Below, piece after piece: positions 47,351 through 59,476 of a DNA stretch of 64,000 nucleotides. The stretch's first letter is position 1; each line of letters opens with the position of its first letter. The position numbers and the translations under genes were made by a program. This DNA comes from Berberis thunbergii (Eukaryota > Streptophyta > Magnoliopsida > Ranunculales > Berberidaceae), in NCBI GenBank assembly GCA_003290165.1, contig QNQO01000817.1, forward strand, positions 62,001-126,000, given 5' to 3'. A model generated the notes under the pieces. It was not told where the DNA came from, made no database searches, and saw nothing but the letters and a program-made list of their open reading frames with translations.

Positions 47351-50300
47351 TCACTGACATGTAGTCTTTTGCCTGGGTAAGACATTGATGGGGTAGCGCT
47401 TTAGAGTTCTTGTGGTGGGAAAGAAAACCAGCTTATCTTCTTCCGCCGGAGCCCAACTGTTTATCACAACAAAAATATTTTTTACCCAATTGGCAAATCA
47501 TCTTCTTCCAAGAAACAGAGCCGCATGAATTAACATACCTGATTTTAGTGACAAAATGATGAAGGAAGACAGAGAGTTCTACTCTGGCAAGCTCATATCC
47601 TGGGCAGAGCCGCGGCCCCCCTCCGAATGGTGTGAACACGTTCCCTTGGCTTGATGATGGAGTTGCATTGTCCTAGAACAGCACATACATTTAAATCAAT
47701 CATCAATCATTTTACATAACAAACAAATTAGAGAGGGATGACAATGGGGTCGGTTATGGCTTTTTAGTATTTTACAAAATTTAAATAGACACCAGCACAA
47801 TATAATGTAGATGGCAATCCCGAACCAACACAGAGCCAGAGATGATACAGACCTGCCATCTCCAGGGATTAAAGGTGCGAGCTTCCTTGTAGTAGTTTGG
47901 ATCAAGATGCACGGCCCTGAAAGATGAGAACACCTTCCAACCCTTTGGAATAGTGAACCCTGCCCATTTATATCAAGTCAGTTACCATGCTAATATAGAC
48001 GCTTACAGTAATACCAAGATGAGGATTGACACTCATCCAATATACAAGCAAATGAATGTCTTGCACCATATAATAAAATTTGTGTTAACTATACCTTCGA
48101 AAATAAACTCAAATATTAAATCATAGTCAGAACAATCCAGACTAATTATTAAGATCATATATTTTGCTACACTTCTAAATCATTTGGATGAAAAATGCAT
48201 TCAAAAGTTCTAGTAATTTTTTTTTACACATTTCCCTTAATATCATTCATCTGCAATGAAATCTACAATATTATTTACGGTATGGCTGACCTTTGATATT
48301 TACATCAGTTGTTGCTCGCCTAAACACACCACTTATGATGTTAGCTACTCGCAATGTCTCGTTGATTACCTGTAGAAAGATATAAAAACAACAATCAATC
48401 AACTTCTTAAAAGATTACGCATTAATCATGATAGATAGTATGTACTTGATTCCTTTTAATTATGTCTTACACATTGTGTGAAAGGCATGGACTTGTAATC
48501 ACTCCATTCCAGGGCCTGAGTGTCTCCCTTTCTTGATCTGATATCATCATGTTCTTGCTGCAAAACAAACGCCCTGTTTGTTAACACATTATTGAATCAC
48601 CAAATAAAACCTGTCATTTACTTTTGGTACATAACTTCATGAATATTTGACTTGATATTATTTAACATCCAAAGTGCTTATCTATCTGGAAAACCAACAA
48701 TGTCTTCTCAGAGTCTCATGTGATGAGATTTTTTTTACTGGTGGTTATTTGGTTCCCGATATAACCCTGAAGTAAAATTAAAGTATATATTTTTATTTTT
48801 TCAAAATGCTTGCAACATACTACCATGGTGCTTCCATGTGACTTGTGACTGATCTATTACTTTCGTTAAAGATATTTATTATAAGAAAAAGGCTACCTTC
48901 CACATTATTGAGTTGTGGTGGAAACATATGGGTCGAACTTCATTTCAGTATGGATGATCATGTTTGAGTTTCATTAAAGTAAAATTTTAAATGTCCAAGT
49001 CAATATGCTTGCCTACACGCATACCATACACTGTTTTGTTTCATTGCCCCAACAGGCTGTGAAAATAATTTTTTACTTAACAGTTTCATACAGTTCCTGA
49101 TTTGTTTTAGTGAATAACATAATATAACTTCATGGTCTCGCCAAATTAAGATAAGAGGCTATTCTTAAATGTTTATAATTTATTACTAGTTCATATCAAT
49201 CTCAATGAGACAAATGTGTTTCTGTTATTAAAGCTTCATGATATTTGACTTAGTGGATTTTCATTATTCATATGATTTAAACCTCAAAAAGTGATTATCC
49301 ACCTATTAAACCAACATGGTCCTCGTGTAGTCATGTGATGGGATTTTTCTTAATATATTCCTGCGGTAGGATAAAGCAGTATGATTTGTTTATTTATGTA
49401 TCGTTTAATATGTTTGTAATGCGCTTGCATGTGGCATATGAACCTATCTAATACTACCTAAAATCACCTAGGTGTTTTGTATGTACGAACTAATGAACAT
49501 TTTTAAGAGTAATTGCTAAGTTAGACTCTAATAGTTTTAGCTGATAGAGAAGGTTAATATATCAAGTAGTTTTGGTGGACACTGAGAGGTGTCATACAAA
49601 GTACAGAAATCAGAGGAAATACTAATCTTAGTCAGCATTACACATGACTATACCTTAACCTAATACCATGATCTCCCAAGATTGAGTTCCAATACTGATA
49701 AGATGTTATTGTCATCCACTAGTCTTCTTGTGCCCATAGTGCATGTGTTAATAATGTTCATGTTTATGATTTATGGACTTGAATGATTCAACAAAATCAG
49801 CAGCAATTGATTTGAAACCTACCACATTTTAAAAGATACTACAAGTTCAATTTAAGTGTGCCCCATTTGCATATAACCACACCTATATCTGTACAATAGG
49901 TCCCCCTTTTAATGATATAAGCATCAAATACACCAGCGTCCAGTAGACCAGAACAGCACGCAAAGGATCTGTTATTTCAGACCCCCCCTTAAATTTCACT
50001 CTTTCTGTAGTAGCTCTGAACTCTTAAATTTTCAACTGGGTCCCTCACTATCAATGGACGGTGCATGATAAAAGTGGTACTATAGCTTTGATGATTAATG
50101 CAGTAGGGAGGGTGGACAAATTCACTCTAGAGTCTAGACAGGATTGGCAAATTCAGAAGAATTTTGACAGTTTGACTACAGTGTATGTCTAGTCTATATT
50201 TCTGATTTAAGCTTTTGACCAAACTGATCACATTTCTCAACGAACCCAGACAGACTCTGTATCCCTCTGCTGCAAAATCCCATCCTTTTTTTTTTTCACT

Positions 50301-52000
50301 TCTTTAGATTACCAATTTACCCATTTTGTGTCATAAAATGGTTTGGAGTTTATCCAACTTGGACCTCGAACAGGCATCTGAACATGGTCAAGTAACCCGG
50401 TGCAATATCTTTTCCGAATTGAAATCGAATCTGTATCTGAAATGGCAGACGCATATGACCTCTTTATCCGACAAGATCCCAAAGTTCAGAATTTTGTAAA
50501 CTGATTACTACTACTTATAATTTAGGTTTAAACTGTCTAACATTTTAACCAAAAATATAAATACTGTGTGTCGTATATGGTTTTGATATACAATATGCAT
50601 GGTCGTATCCAAATGTAGGTTAAATAAGGATTTCGTTAGGATCCAATCTATGTCCATACCTTAAGTTGAGCAAATGCAAGAGGAGTTTCAGTAAGGAACT
50701 TGACCGCAAGTGTCATAGTAGTCGACGTAGTTTCATAACCAGCAACAAGAAGAGCTAGCAAGAAATCAACAATCTCCTCATCAGAGAAACCACCTTCTCC
50801 CTCCACTAACAGAGCACCCAACATGTCTTTCTTCGCATTTCTCCCTTGTTCGAATTCCTTCCTCCTCTCTCTCACCACACATCGTAGTGCATCGGCTACC
50901 TTCTCCCTTGCCTGCATACATAATTAATCATCAAGAATTCAAGAATTAAGTAATGAAACTTTTTTGAGTTAAGAGAAATATTATTTATTACGTTGATGGC
51001 TTGGCCATAAGTGGTGAAAGGGAAGTTGATAGGAAGAGTGAAGAACCCTTCGATGAGCAGTAGGTACTCCTTCCTCAAGTTCTCCGTCCACTCCCCTGGA
51101 TCGAAACTCATCAATTGCTTCACTGCCAGTGCAAATGTTATCTGCAAATTCAACACAACAATATCTCATCAACAATTCCGAACACGTATCTCTATGAAAA
51201 TCCTATGGTCCATCATCAGTGAGAAGGTGGAAAAAAAAACATTCTTTTGCTAAAATGAGCACACACTCGTGGGAGAAAACTTGCTAACATGCGCACTCCA
51301 TGAAAGTTCTTTTAAAATTGACTTGAGCCAATCAATCCTCCTCCTCCTCCTAGTATGAGTTAAAAGGATCGGCCGAGTGAAGAAATCAGAACCTCTCATT
51401 CCATTATGATTCGGATCGGCCGAGTCAAATTAACAACACGAAGAAGAAGAAGAAGAAGAAGAAGAAGAAGATAGAAACACAGACCTTCTTGGCTTCATCT
51501 TGGAGAAAGACCTGGTGAGGCCAAGAATCAAGATTGAATCGAATAAGGCGATCGATATCAACAAGAAAATTATCTCTAATAATGACCGAATTAGCGAAGC
51601 TCATAGTGAGGGAATGCATCCGCTTATGAAGTCCACCGCGCATGAGCAAGAGCGAGTGCTTTCCAAGAAGGTTCGAAATGGAGCTAGGGTAACTGCTTTC
51701 GAAGAGTTTCCCTTCATTTTGGAGAACGAACCGGTTCACCTCCGGATCGGCCGAGAAGACTGTAGGCTCGCCGAAGACGTGAGTGGTGAAAATCGCACCG
51801 TACCGTGCGACTCGCTCGTCGATGAAAGGTTCTGGATTCTCCGTCTTGTAGGCGGAGATGAGTTGAAGCGTTTCGCCTACGAATGGCAGGCCGATTGTGC
51901 CTGGCGGAAGATTAAATTTACGTCGCGTGAATCGGCGGTGGATGAAGAGAGAAGCCGAGCCGAAGAGGAAGATGGAGAGGAGGACCAGAAACAAGGCCAT
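47351..52000 (-). CDS. CPD: CYP90A1 / CPD-like cytochrome P450 (brassinosteroid biosynthesis), 8 exons
   Basis: Exons on the minus strand: 51485-52000, 50992-51141, 50660-50911, 48471-48557, 48291-48369, 47853-47959, 47539-47672 and 47351-47456. All introns are GT-AG and the frame is continuous, giving 476 aa, the usual length of this family. Residues 1-20 ([19 protein letters not shown]) form the ER membrane anchor, followed by the hinge [14 protein letters not shown]. The I-helix AGYETTS is at 279-285, ETLR at 339-342, FNPWRW near 390, and the heme loop [10 protein letters not shown] has its ligand Cys at about 420. [17 protein letters not shown] and [11 protein letters not shown] are typical of CYP90A. 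In Arabidopsis, CPD oxidises brassinosteroid intermediates at C-3. An in-frame ATG lies 120 bp upstream, but it would add 40 residues before the anchor, so I chose 52000. Intron 3 (2.1 kb) shows no complete element. Confidence 0.95.
51440..51470. repeat. GAA microsatellite (about 10 copies) in CPD intron 1
   Basis: An uninterrupted AAG/GAA run that reads CTT on the coding strand. It starts 13 bp into intron 1, just past the exon 1 splice donor. It is a likely length polymorphism. Confidence 0.9.
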
Positions 52001-52135
52001 GTGAGTGAGCGAAGTGAAGTGAAGTGAAGTGAGAATGAGGGGTGCGTGTTTCGTCCTCTGCCAAGAGGAGGGAGGAAAGAGACGAGAACGCGTGTGGGGA
52101 GAAAAATATGTCAGAAACATTTTATTTTATTGTGT
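52001..52135 (-). promoter_or_regulatory. CPD-like 5' leader and core promoter
   Basis: A TATA-like AATAAAATAAAATG (minus strand) lies at about 52118-52132. The plus strand reads CGTGTG at 52091-52096, which fits the BZR1-binding brassinosteroid-response element CGTG(T/C)G through which CPD is repressed in Arabidopsis. A single short match can arise by chance, and its place near the start site is an inference. Confidence 0.4.
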
Positions 52136-54381
52136 GTTTTTAGGCTATTCTTCCCTTTTTCTTTTCCTGTCTCCATAAGTATTTTTGGTATTTTTATTTG
52201 TTGATTAAATACTATTATCTGGAGGATATAAATAGTATTTCATGATTTTCTTTCATTAAAATATTACCTTTGTAGTTATCTTGTTAAAAAAAACCAATGA
52301 AAACGAACTTTTTGACTTCCATCAAGAATCAACCAATACTCGTTTTTATCTGCCAACTATGGTAACACCAAGGACATTCCTCGGTGGCCTATCAATATTA
52401 ATCAAAATACTAAGAAATCAAAATACTAAGAAATCGAATTTTTACAATTAGATTTTCCAATCAGTATGACACAACGTGATATTAAGAAAGTACACAATTT
52501 TAAACCAACGTCAGAAGCAAGTTGGATTGCGCACATTTGAAGTTTCCATAAACTATAGGATTGCCCACATTTGAAGCTTCCATAAACTATGTATTAAGAA
52601 AGTTTTGCAAGTACTATGCATGTGTCACCTTATGATGATGATGATGAGATGAGCAACAAACAAATATTAGAATCCTTTTTGCCTAACTTTCTTTAACAAG
52701 TGTAGGCGCACACTAGCATCTCAATATCCCACATGCTCCCCATTTGGTACCCTTATACCATATGGGGGAATAATCATTAAGCAGTAACCAAATAAAAATA
52801 TGAGAGTGAAGGAGCAAGACTTATATACTAAATGTAAAGTCCAATTTTTTTATTTTTATTTTTTATTTTTTCAAGATAAGAAGTGTGAGCTAGAATCATA
52901 CAGATTTTTTAGCAATCCTTTGGCTTACATTGCTTTGTCATTCTCGTAACAACAATTCTAATCAGCTCTTTCTTGGTCGTTTTTGGATTTTTTTTTACAT
53001 TTTTGCTCCATTCTATAAATAGTGTTTGTGATTGTGTTTCAAAGAGAATGGGTAAAAAAATATCAAAACATTATAACAAAAAAAAAAAAAAAAAAACTAG
53101 CGAACATTGCTGATTAGACGACAATATAATGAGTGAGAATCATACACATATCGATCCAATGCCTAACTTAGTTCTACTAAAAGTTATTTTGCTTATTATA
53201 AGTTTGAGGGAATCCCATCATGGGAGGTTCATCTGCTTAGCCCCACATTAGGTTTACTTAGCTGTACGAAAACTAAATCTAATGTTGTTATATGTTTCAG
53301 ATCATCTTAAATCCCACCTTCTTTTTAACACAAATCTTGTATATTTTAATGGAAGAACCTTGTCATCTCCCATTCAGATATAAAAGGAGATCGATTGAAC
53401 CAAATAGAGAATGAGATGAAAGGGATCTTCTTTTTTTTAAGACATAATATGGGGCTCACTAGAATTCATTATACAAACACTTTCGTTTACACACAAATTG
53501 GATTTTAGCACATGGGGTCTGGACCTGATTGGGACATTTCTTATTTCTATGGATCTCAATAATTGTATCCATCCCCGTCCAAGTTATCTGAGCTGTCCAA
53601 ATGAGTAACAGCTCTGCCGTAGATTTGCAGTGGATGAAATCATAAGTTCAAGGTTTTAACCCTACCACCAATAGCATTTGAAGTTGGGGCTTACGAGATT
53701 AAAAAATTTATTTAAGCTTTTGATACGATGAAGTATTTATTTCTTGGTAAACTTATTAGGTTAAGATCATTTTCGAGTAACCATTGTGGCGGTCGGTGTG
53801 CTAAACTATGTAAAGAAGGTGGTTTGGTAGGAAGATCCAAGTTTTTAGAATGTTAGGCAACGAGTCATAAGATAGGTAGCTTCATTTTCATGGCTCAATT
53901 ACGTAATGTACTTAACATATTTGTACTTGTTTTTATGAGGAATGGTATGATGCAGGCACTACAATAACATGCCGTAGATTGTACTCTATATATCCATCGA
54001 ACATTAGAGAAATGTGGAGGGGTTTTACACATCATACGGAGTATAAAGGAATGTAGATGCAGATCTAACTTCTATGTTCATTTATATAAGGGATTGCTTG
54101 GTAGAAAAATGTCATAATCGGAAGAATAAATACAAGAATGGACATGACATTGGTTCATCATACTGAATCACAACCACTATATATTTCCAAAATAGGTTAG
54201 CCAAAATATCCAAACTTTCAATAATTGAAAGTTTTGGGGACATCCTCATCACATAGATGTTATGGGAACCCTATATTTAGAGTTCACGGCGTGTGCAGAG
54301 GTCATTTGGGCTGAATTTTTTTTATTTACAGACATTTAATTTGATAAATGTATGTTATTGAAGTTTAGGTAGTCAGACTGT
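52136..54381. other. AT-rich intergenic region upstream of CPD-like gene
   Basis: No second gene recognised. It contains a long A run near 53079-53096 and a short direct repeat (ATTGCCCACATTTGAAGCTTC and a near copy) at 52520-52590. Distal promoter sequence of the P450 gene is probably here but cannot be outlined. Confidence 0.4.
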
Positions 54382-54692
54382 CACTACACCAAATTGATAT
54401 ATTTGTAACAATTATCAAATCAGTAACATTTTTGAGCTGTTACAATGCACCAAACAATTTCAAGTCAAAACCAAATTTAGTCTAAAAAATGAAAAACAGT
54501 TACAAAAAAAAATGATACAATAAATTAGATCACCATGAATAGTACTACTTGTAGGATCATACTATTCATGGTGATACAATTATTATATTACTTTGTTTGT
54601 GAAAATGTATAAAATTGTTTTGTGAATTGTTATAATTCAAAAGTGTTACTGTGTTCTGGGGATTGTTACAAAAATACCAATTTGATGTAGTA
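54382..54692. mobile_element. CACTA-type MITE, about 311 bp (copy 2)
   Basis: It begins CACTACACCAAATTGATA and ends AATTTGATGTAGTA, with deep inverted pairing. It aligns over its full length with the reverse complement of 25207-25515 at roughly 85-90% by eye, including shared ATGATACAATAAATT and CACCATGAATAGTA blocks. Flanking triplets TGT and TAT would be a 3-bp duplication with one change. Confidence 0.85.
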
Positions 54693-55159
54693 TATGTTTT
54701 GTTAAAAAATAAAATAAAATATAATAATAATAATAATAATAATAATTTTGTAGGGCTAGGAGGATTCCACCCATTCTCCTTATGCCATTTCAAGAGTTTT
54801 GTCATAAGCACAAGTTATTTCAACAAACCAGAGGAATCACATTATCATAATAGGTCAATTAGGGTCCGACATCAAATTGTTCAAATATTAGTAAATTCAT
54901 CTTCCCACTTTTTTATCAGCGGAAATCGTGTCGTCATGATTGTTGTAAAACGCACGCTCCATGCACATGCACCATCTAATTTGTCACATTTCCTTAACTA
55001 CCCTTCTCACGTGATGATCCATATCTTAATGATGATCTAAAGAGCTCCAATCAAAACCCATCATCCATTTTCTTCAACCTCCCCTTTCTTTGAAAAGTAA
55101 CCATCCAAAATCACTTTGATTGCTCAGTAAATCTATCAATTCCTTTAGGGGGTCTTAGG
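54693..55159. other. Spacer with an ATA microsatellite
   Basis: An ATA/TAA repeat of about nine units lies at 54719-54746. The remainder is AT-rich with one open frame (54651-55040) that shows no domain. Confidence 0.45.
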
Positions 55160-55638
55160 AAGAGTCCACTGTTGGGATAATATTGACTTGAATAGTCTTA
55201 CATCAAGTAATGATGAGTTGTCACTAAGGTTTATAAGAAAGTGGTATACTCCTTAATAGCAATGAGGCATTTTAGGAAAAACCTCACACCACCAAGGCCC
55301 AGATGGAAGACCCATTATGATGGTGTTTATGTTAGGGAAAATATTGTTGCTATGTATAGTGGACCAAGGTGCACACACGTGCCTAGCGTGCCAATAATCG
55401 GTATCATCAGAGCCTATGGTTTGGCGAAAACTTGGCGAGATGGAGGTGCAGGCGGCACATTGTTTAAGAAGAGTATGCACAGGGCAACGAGCCAGATCCA
55501 GGTGGAGTGCAGGTCTCCCTAGTGAACGATCCGGGGAGTACATCGTTCAAGGAGAATAGGTGTTGGGCAGCGAGCTAGATTCAAGTGGAACGCAGGTCCT
55601 CCGAGTGAACGATCAAGGATTAGACTCAAGACCCTTGT
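55160..55638 (+). mobile_element. Degenerate LTR-retroelement scrap
   Basis: A stretch with TGTTGGGATAATATTGACTT and GGCATTTTAGGAAAAACCTC is LTR-like. It is followed at about 55399-55413 by GGTATCATCAGAGCC, a primer-binding-site-like sequence with a 2-base insertion. After it, two imperfect direct units (about 55483-55540 and 55567-55615, built on GCAGCGAGCTAGATTCAAG and AGTGAACGATC) occur. No coding region. The Ty3-gypsy element starts at its right edge. Confidence 0.5.
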
Positions 55639-58074
55639 TGTGAGACCTGCGGTTTAAAAAAAAAAGATTTTTTTATAGGGCGGGGTGTACTCAGCAAAGG
55701 TGGTGGGGGCACATAGCCACCCACCCCTTTAAAACAGAACGACCCCCCCCCCCCTTTCTTCTTCTTCTTCTCTCTTTTCCCTCTTTTTCTTTCTTTTCTT
55801 TTCGTCTAGCGAGCGACGCAGCGAGCTCCTCGCCATTTCTCCAGCGGATTTTCGGTGATTTTGGGTGATTTCTTCCCCAATCTCACCTCCTCCTCCTCTC
55901 CTCTTTCCTCTCTGTATTTCTTAGTTGTTTTTTTTCAACAAAAAAAAAAATCAGTTTTCTTTTGGGTTGGGTTTGATCGGTGTCCATAGCTCCGATCAGC
56001 CGTGTTGGGGCCTTGGTGGCGTCTTTGGGAGCCCTTAGAACCGACATGCAAGGTTGTTTTGGGGTTGGCAAAATTTTTTTTTTCAAAAAAATCAGGGAGT
56101 ATGTTTGTTTGGAGGGTTTCCTCGACGTGAAATCAGGCTTTGGGTGCGTGGGTGAGCCTCATTTTCGTGACTCTGAGTGTCCTTAGACTCTTTTGTGGGT
56201 TGTTGCGCAGTTTGGTAGCGATCAGACCGGAGTAGGGAGGGTTTCGGCGCATTTTCGCCAAACTTTGGGTTTCGGCGGGGTGGTTGCCGATTTCCTATTG
56301 CCTGTAAGTTTTCCTTTCAGTCACGCGCCGCGTGTATTTATTTATTTATTTCAGTTTTCGGCTAGTTTGCTCATTTTCGAGTTCGCCTTGCAGTTTTAGA
56401 ATTTTCATGGCCCCGCATTCGTGGTATTGCGTGTTTGGAGCTTCGACCGGTAGGAATTGGGTTTTGAAAATCCATTCCGCCAGGTGAGTGGAACTATAAT
56501 ATTTATTTTGATAAAATAATTACTTGAAATTCTGAAATGAATTTTTACAGTTTACCGTCAATTGTGTAGAATTGTACCCAAATCCGAAATTCGGAGTTTT
56601 CAGATATTTCGAAGATTGTGTTAGTTATGTGTAAATGAATTATGCATTGGATTTTCGGAAAGCATGACACTTGAATGAAATCGAATAGTAATTTTGGTGT
56701 GATTAGGCTTTGGTGTAATGACATGAGACTTGTATGCTTTGTTTTCGAGTTTGCATAGACTATCATGTTTTACCGTGGATTTTCGAGTCTTGAGCATGTA
56801 TGATAATCGACTCGAATAAATTTATTGTGGTGATTTGGGTCATGTTGGGACCCTGGCATAGTCGTGATTTTATAAAATTGTCGAATTGTTTATGATTGCA
56901 CGTTTGTACATTTGGTTATGTACAGACTTGTCATTTGTGCATGTGGATAGTAGTATAAGTGTCTTTACCCCGCTATAATGCCTGTTTGCCGATGCTTAGG
57001 AGCTTGTTCGCATCGTGAGTTGGTTGGTGCTTGAGATGACTCGCACCTGACATTGTGGACGCTACTGCATGTGGCAAGCTTGCTGAGGTGCGGTGAGCTC
57101 CCGCACGCACTTGCCACTATAGAGTGCAGTAGGATGGGTCCCGGAGGACGTGCTTTGGAGATTACTCGCTTTCCCTCCCAGCGCGCTTGATTTGGATTAT
57201 GTTAGGTTGGCCGTGTTAGGCCAGTCGTTCGGGATGTTTGAGTTTGTATCCTGGCAGATGGCACCCTATTAGGATACAAACAAGCCCGAAGTGGTACTGG
57301 TGCACGTTGTGGGATGTGTCTGGGTGAGACACATTCGTAGGGTATGCGGATACCTACGATATGAGACACTTATACAGGATTTTACCGGATTTTTGGTTTC
57401 AACCTAGGAGGCTAGGAGGAATTATGAGATTGATTCATTTCCATTGCTTGATATTTACCATGTAGAATCATGTGTAATAATCGACATATAATAAACTGGT
57501 AGTTATTGTTGAATCTGAAATATTTGTGTTGTTGCTAGAACTTAGAAACATTATCCTTAGAGACACGGTGTGATTTAGACTTTAGAACTTGTTGTTTATT
57601 TATTGTTGTCTGGCATGAATTTTTCTTGTATAGTATTCCATTATTTGTATTTAGTTCGCTCGCACCAGCTAGCTTTGTGCTTTGCTGACCCCGCAAGGGG
57701 TGTGCTTCTATTGGAGTGCAGGCAGTGTTGGAGTTCCTGCTGATCGTGGCGCGTAGGCCCCGGTTTTCGTTGTAGGAGCGTTTTGTGATTTTTGGTTGTG
57801 TCCACCCTGTACAGGTATGTTTTGCTTCCTCTGTGTTTCAGATGTACTATTAGTTAAACTAAATGTTTGTATACTGGTTTTGTCGCTATGACTCTGGCGG
57901 GGCGAATCAAATATATATCTATTTTGTTAAACTTTAGCGTAGTTTTATTTCCGTTTGTTTATCGTATCAAGAATGTGTTATATTATGATGTTGTGGCATG
58001 TTATGATCCGTCTATGTTCGTGGTAGTTCACGCATCGGCACGCTGCGATTTCCGTGGCGGGTCGGGGCGTGACA
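55639..58074 (+). repeat. 5' LTR of the gypsy chromovirus
   Basis: It contains a C run and CTT-rich tract near 55744-55800. Open frames at 55980-56186 and 56193-56399 also recur in the 3' LTR but are LTR sequence, not genes. The inner end GGGCGTGACA is followed by GAGCT and then the primer-binding site. Confidence 0.9.
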
Positions 58075-58079
58075 GAGCT

Positions 58080-58092
58080 TGGTATCAGAGCC
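58080..58092 (+). other. Primer-binding site of the gypsy element
   Basis: TGGTATCAGAGCC, 5 bp after the CA end of the LTR, complementary to initiator-Met tRNA. Confidence 0.9.
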
Positions 58093-58224
58093 ATTGTTAC
58101 CGGTTCACATATAACGTCATCGTATATCACTTTCTTGAGTGGACTGGGTAGAGGAGTTAGGACTTTTGTTGTGTTGTTTGATGTATGGTATGTGTGTTTT
58201 ATTTTTCGTAGAGGTTGTTTGGTG

Positions 58225-59441
58225 ATGGCGCGTGGGCAGAGATCTCAATGTGAGGGATCAGGCATTGCTGGGGAGGATATCTCTCAGGCTTTTATGGCAA
58301 TTATGACCCAGTTGGCACAGAATGTGAGGCAGGGCGGTCAGTCAGAGGATCCGTTTACTCGGCGCAATAGGGATTTCGTCAGCTTGGGTGGTGAAAGGTT
58401 TGATGGTACTGGAGATTCTCTAGCTGCGGATCGGTGGATCCGTAAGGTAGAGCTCATATTGAGAGGATGGTGCTGACACCTATACAGTGTACTGAGTTAG
58501 CAGCACACCAGTTTGACGGAGAGGCTATGTACTGGTGGGATACAGTAAGGCAGAGCCGTGATGTGTCAGAGATGCAGTGGGATACATTTTGCCAGGTGTT
58601 TGAACAACATTTTGTTCCTGATTCTGCAAGAGCTGAGATAGTGGACAGGTTTCTACATTTACAGCAGGGTTCTAGATCTGTTTCTGAATACTACTTGTCT
58701 GAATTTACACAGTTGAGCCGCTATGCCACTTATTTTATAGACACACCAGAGAAGAAGAAAAGAAAATTTTTGAGTGGTCTGAACCCGTTCCTAAGGAAAC
58801 AGTTGATGGTGATGATTGATCGTCCTTTTGATAGATTAGTGGATATCACTTTGAGTCAGGAGCGAGTAGACGCCGAGTGTAGACATGAGACTTTGGTTCG
58901 ACGAGCTAGAGGTTCAGAACGTAGTCAAAGGTTTGGCCGAGGAAGCTAGACAATTGAACAGGCACAACAGCCAGAGCGTGCCGTTGTCCAGCAGAGAGAC
59001 CCTGGTAGAGGGGGACCTGTTAGGACTGGCCGAGATCGTAGAGGCGACAAACGTTCCAGAGGAGATCATCGACAGCAGCAGCAACAACAGAGACAGCCTA
59101 GGTGGGGTGGTCAGACAGGAACTAGGAGTGGTTGCTTCACTTGTGGTCAGGAGGGACATATAGCCCGTGATTGTCCAAGAGGTCAGACAAATCGATGGGA
59201 TCATATAGTTTGTTATACTTGTGGACAATTGGGGCACTTTTCTAGACTTTGTCCTCAGAATAGGGTTGGACCAGCACAACTGAGGGCGCCTCAGGGACAG
59301 TTAGCACCTGCGCCTGAAATTGGTCAGAGAGTCCCTCTCCCAGCACCGCCTGTTCGCCTAGCAGCTATTCCTGGTCAGAGAAATGTTGAGGGTATGTTAT
59401 TTTATTTATTTTTATTGTCGTTTTGTGTGTGCCAGATGTAG
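58225..59441 (+). pseudogene. gag of the gypsy chromovirus (frameshift and stop)
   Basis: It starts MARGQRSQCEGSGIAGED. A frameshift near 58465-58475 separates DRWIRKVELIL from the rest of the capsid region (FDGEAMYWWDTVRQS, FLHLQQGSRSVSEYYL). A TAG at 58947-58949 interrupts before an arginine- and glutamine-rich stretch. Two CCHC zinc knuckles follow: CFTCGQEGHIARDC (about 59131-59172) and CYTCGQLGHFSRLC (about 59212-59253). The reading frame then runs to a stop at 59439-59441. Confidence 0.88.
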
Positions 59442-59476
59442 TAGGATTGTGTTATGTGCATTATGCGTAGGAAAAA

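Noticed and set aside
51500..52027. 175-codon plus-strand frame opposite CPD exon 1
   Set aside because: It is the antisense shadow of the P450 exon; the P450 reading carries clear family motifs.
52001..52120. Upstream in-frame ATG of the CPD-like gene at 52120
   Set aside because: It would place 40 polar residues before the membrane anchor, unlike the P450 family; it lies in the presumed core promoter and leader.
55980..56399. Open frames inside the gypsy LTR, repeated near 63257-63673
   Set aside because: They recur only because the LTR is duplicated; no domain, and the frame is altered by small indels between copies.
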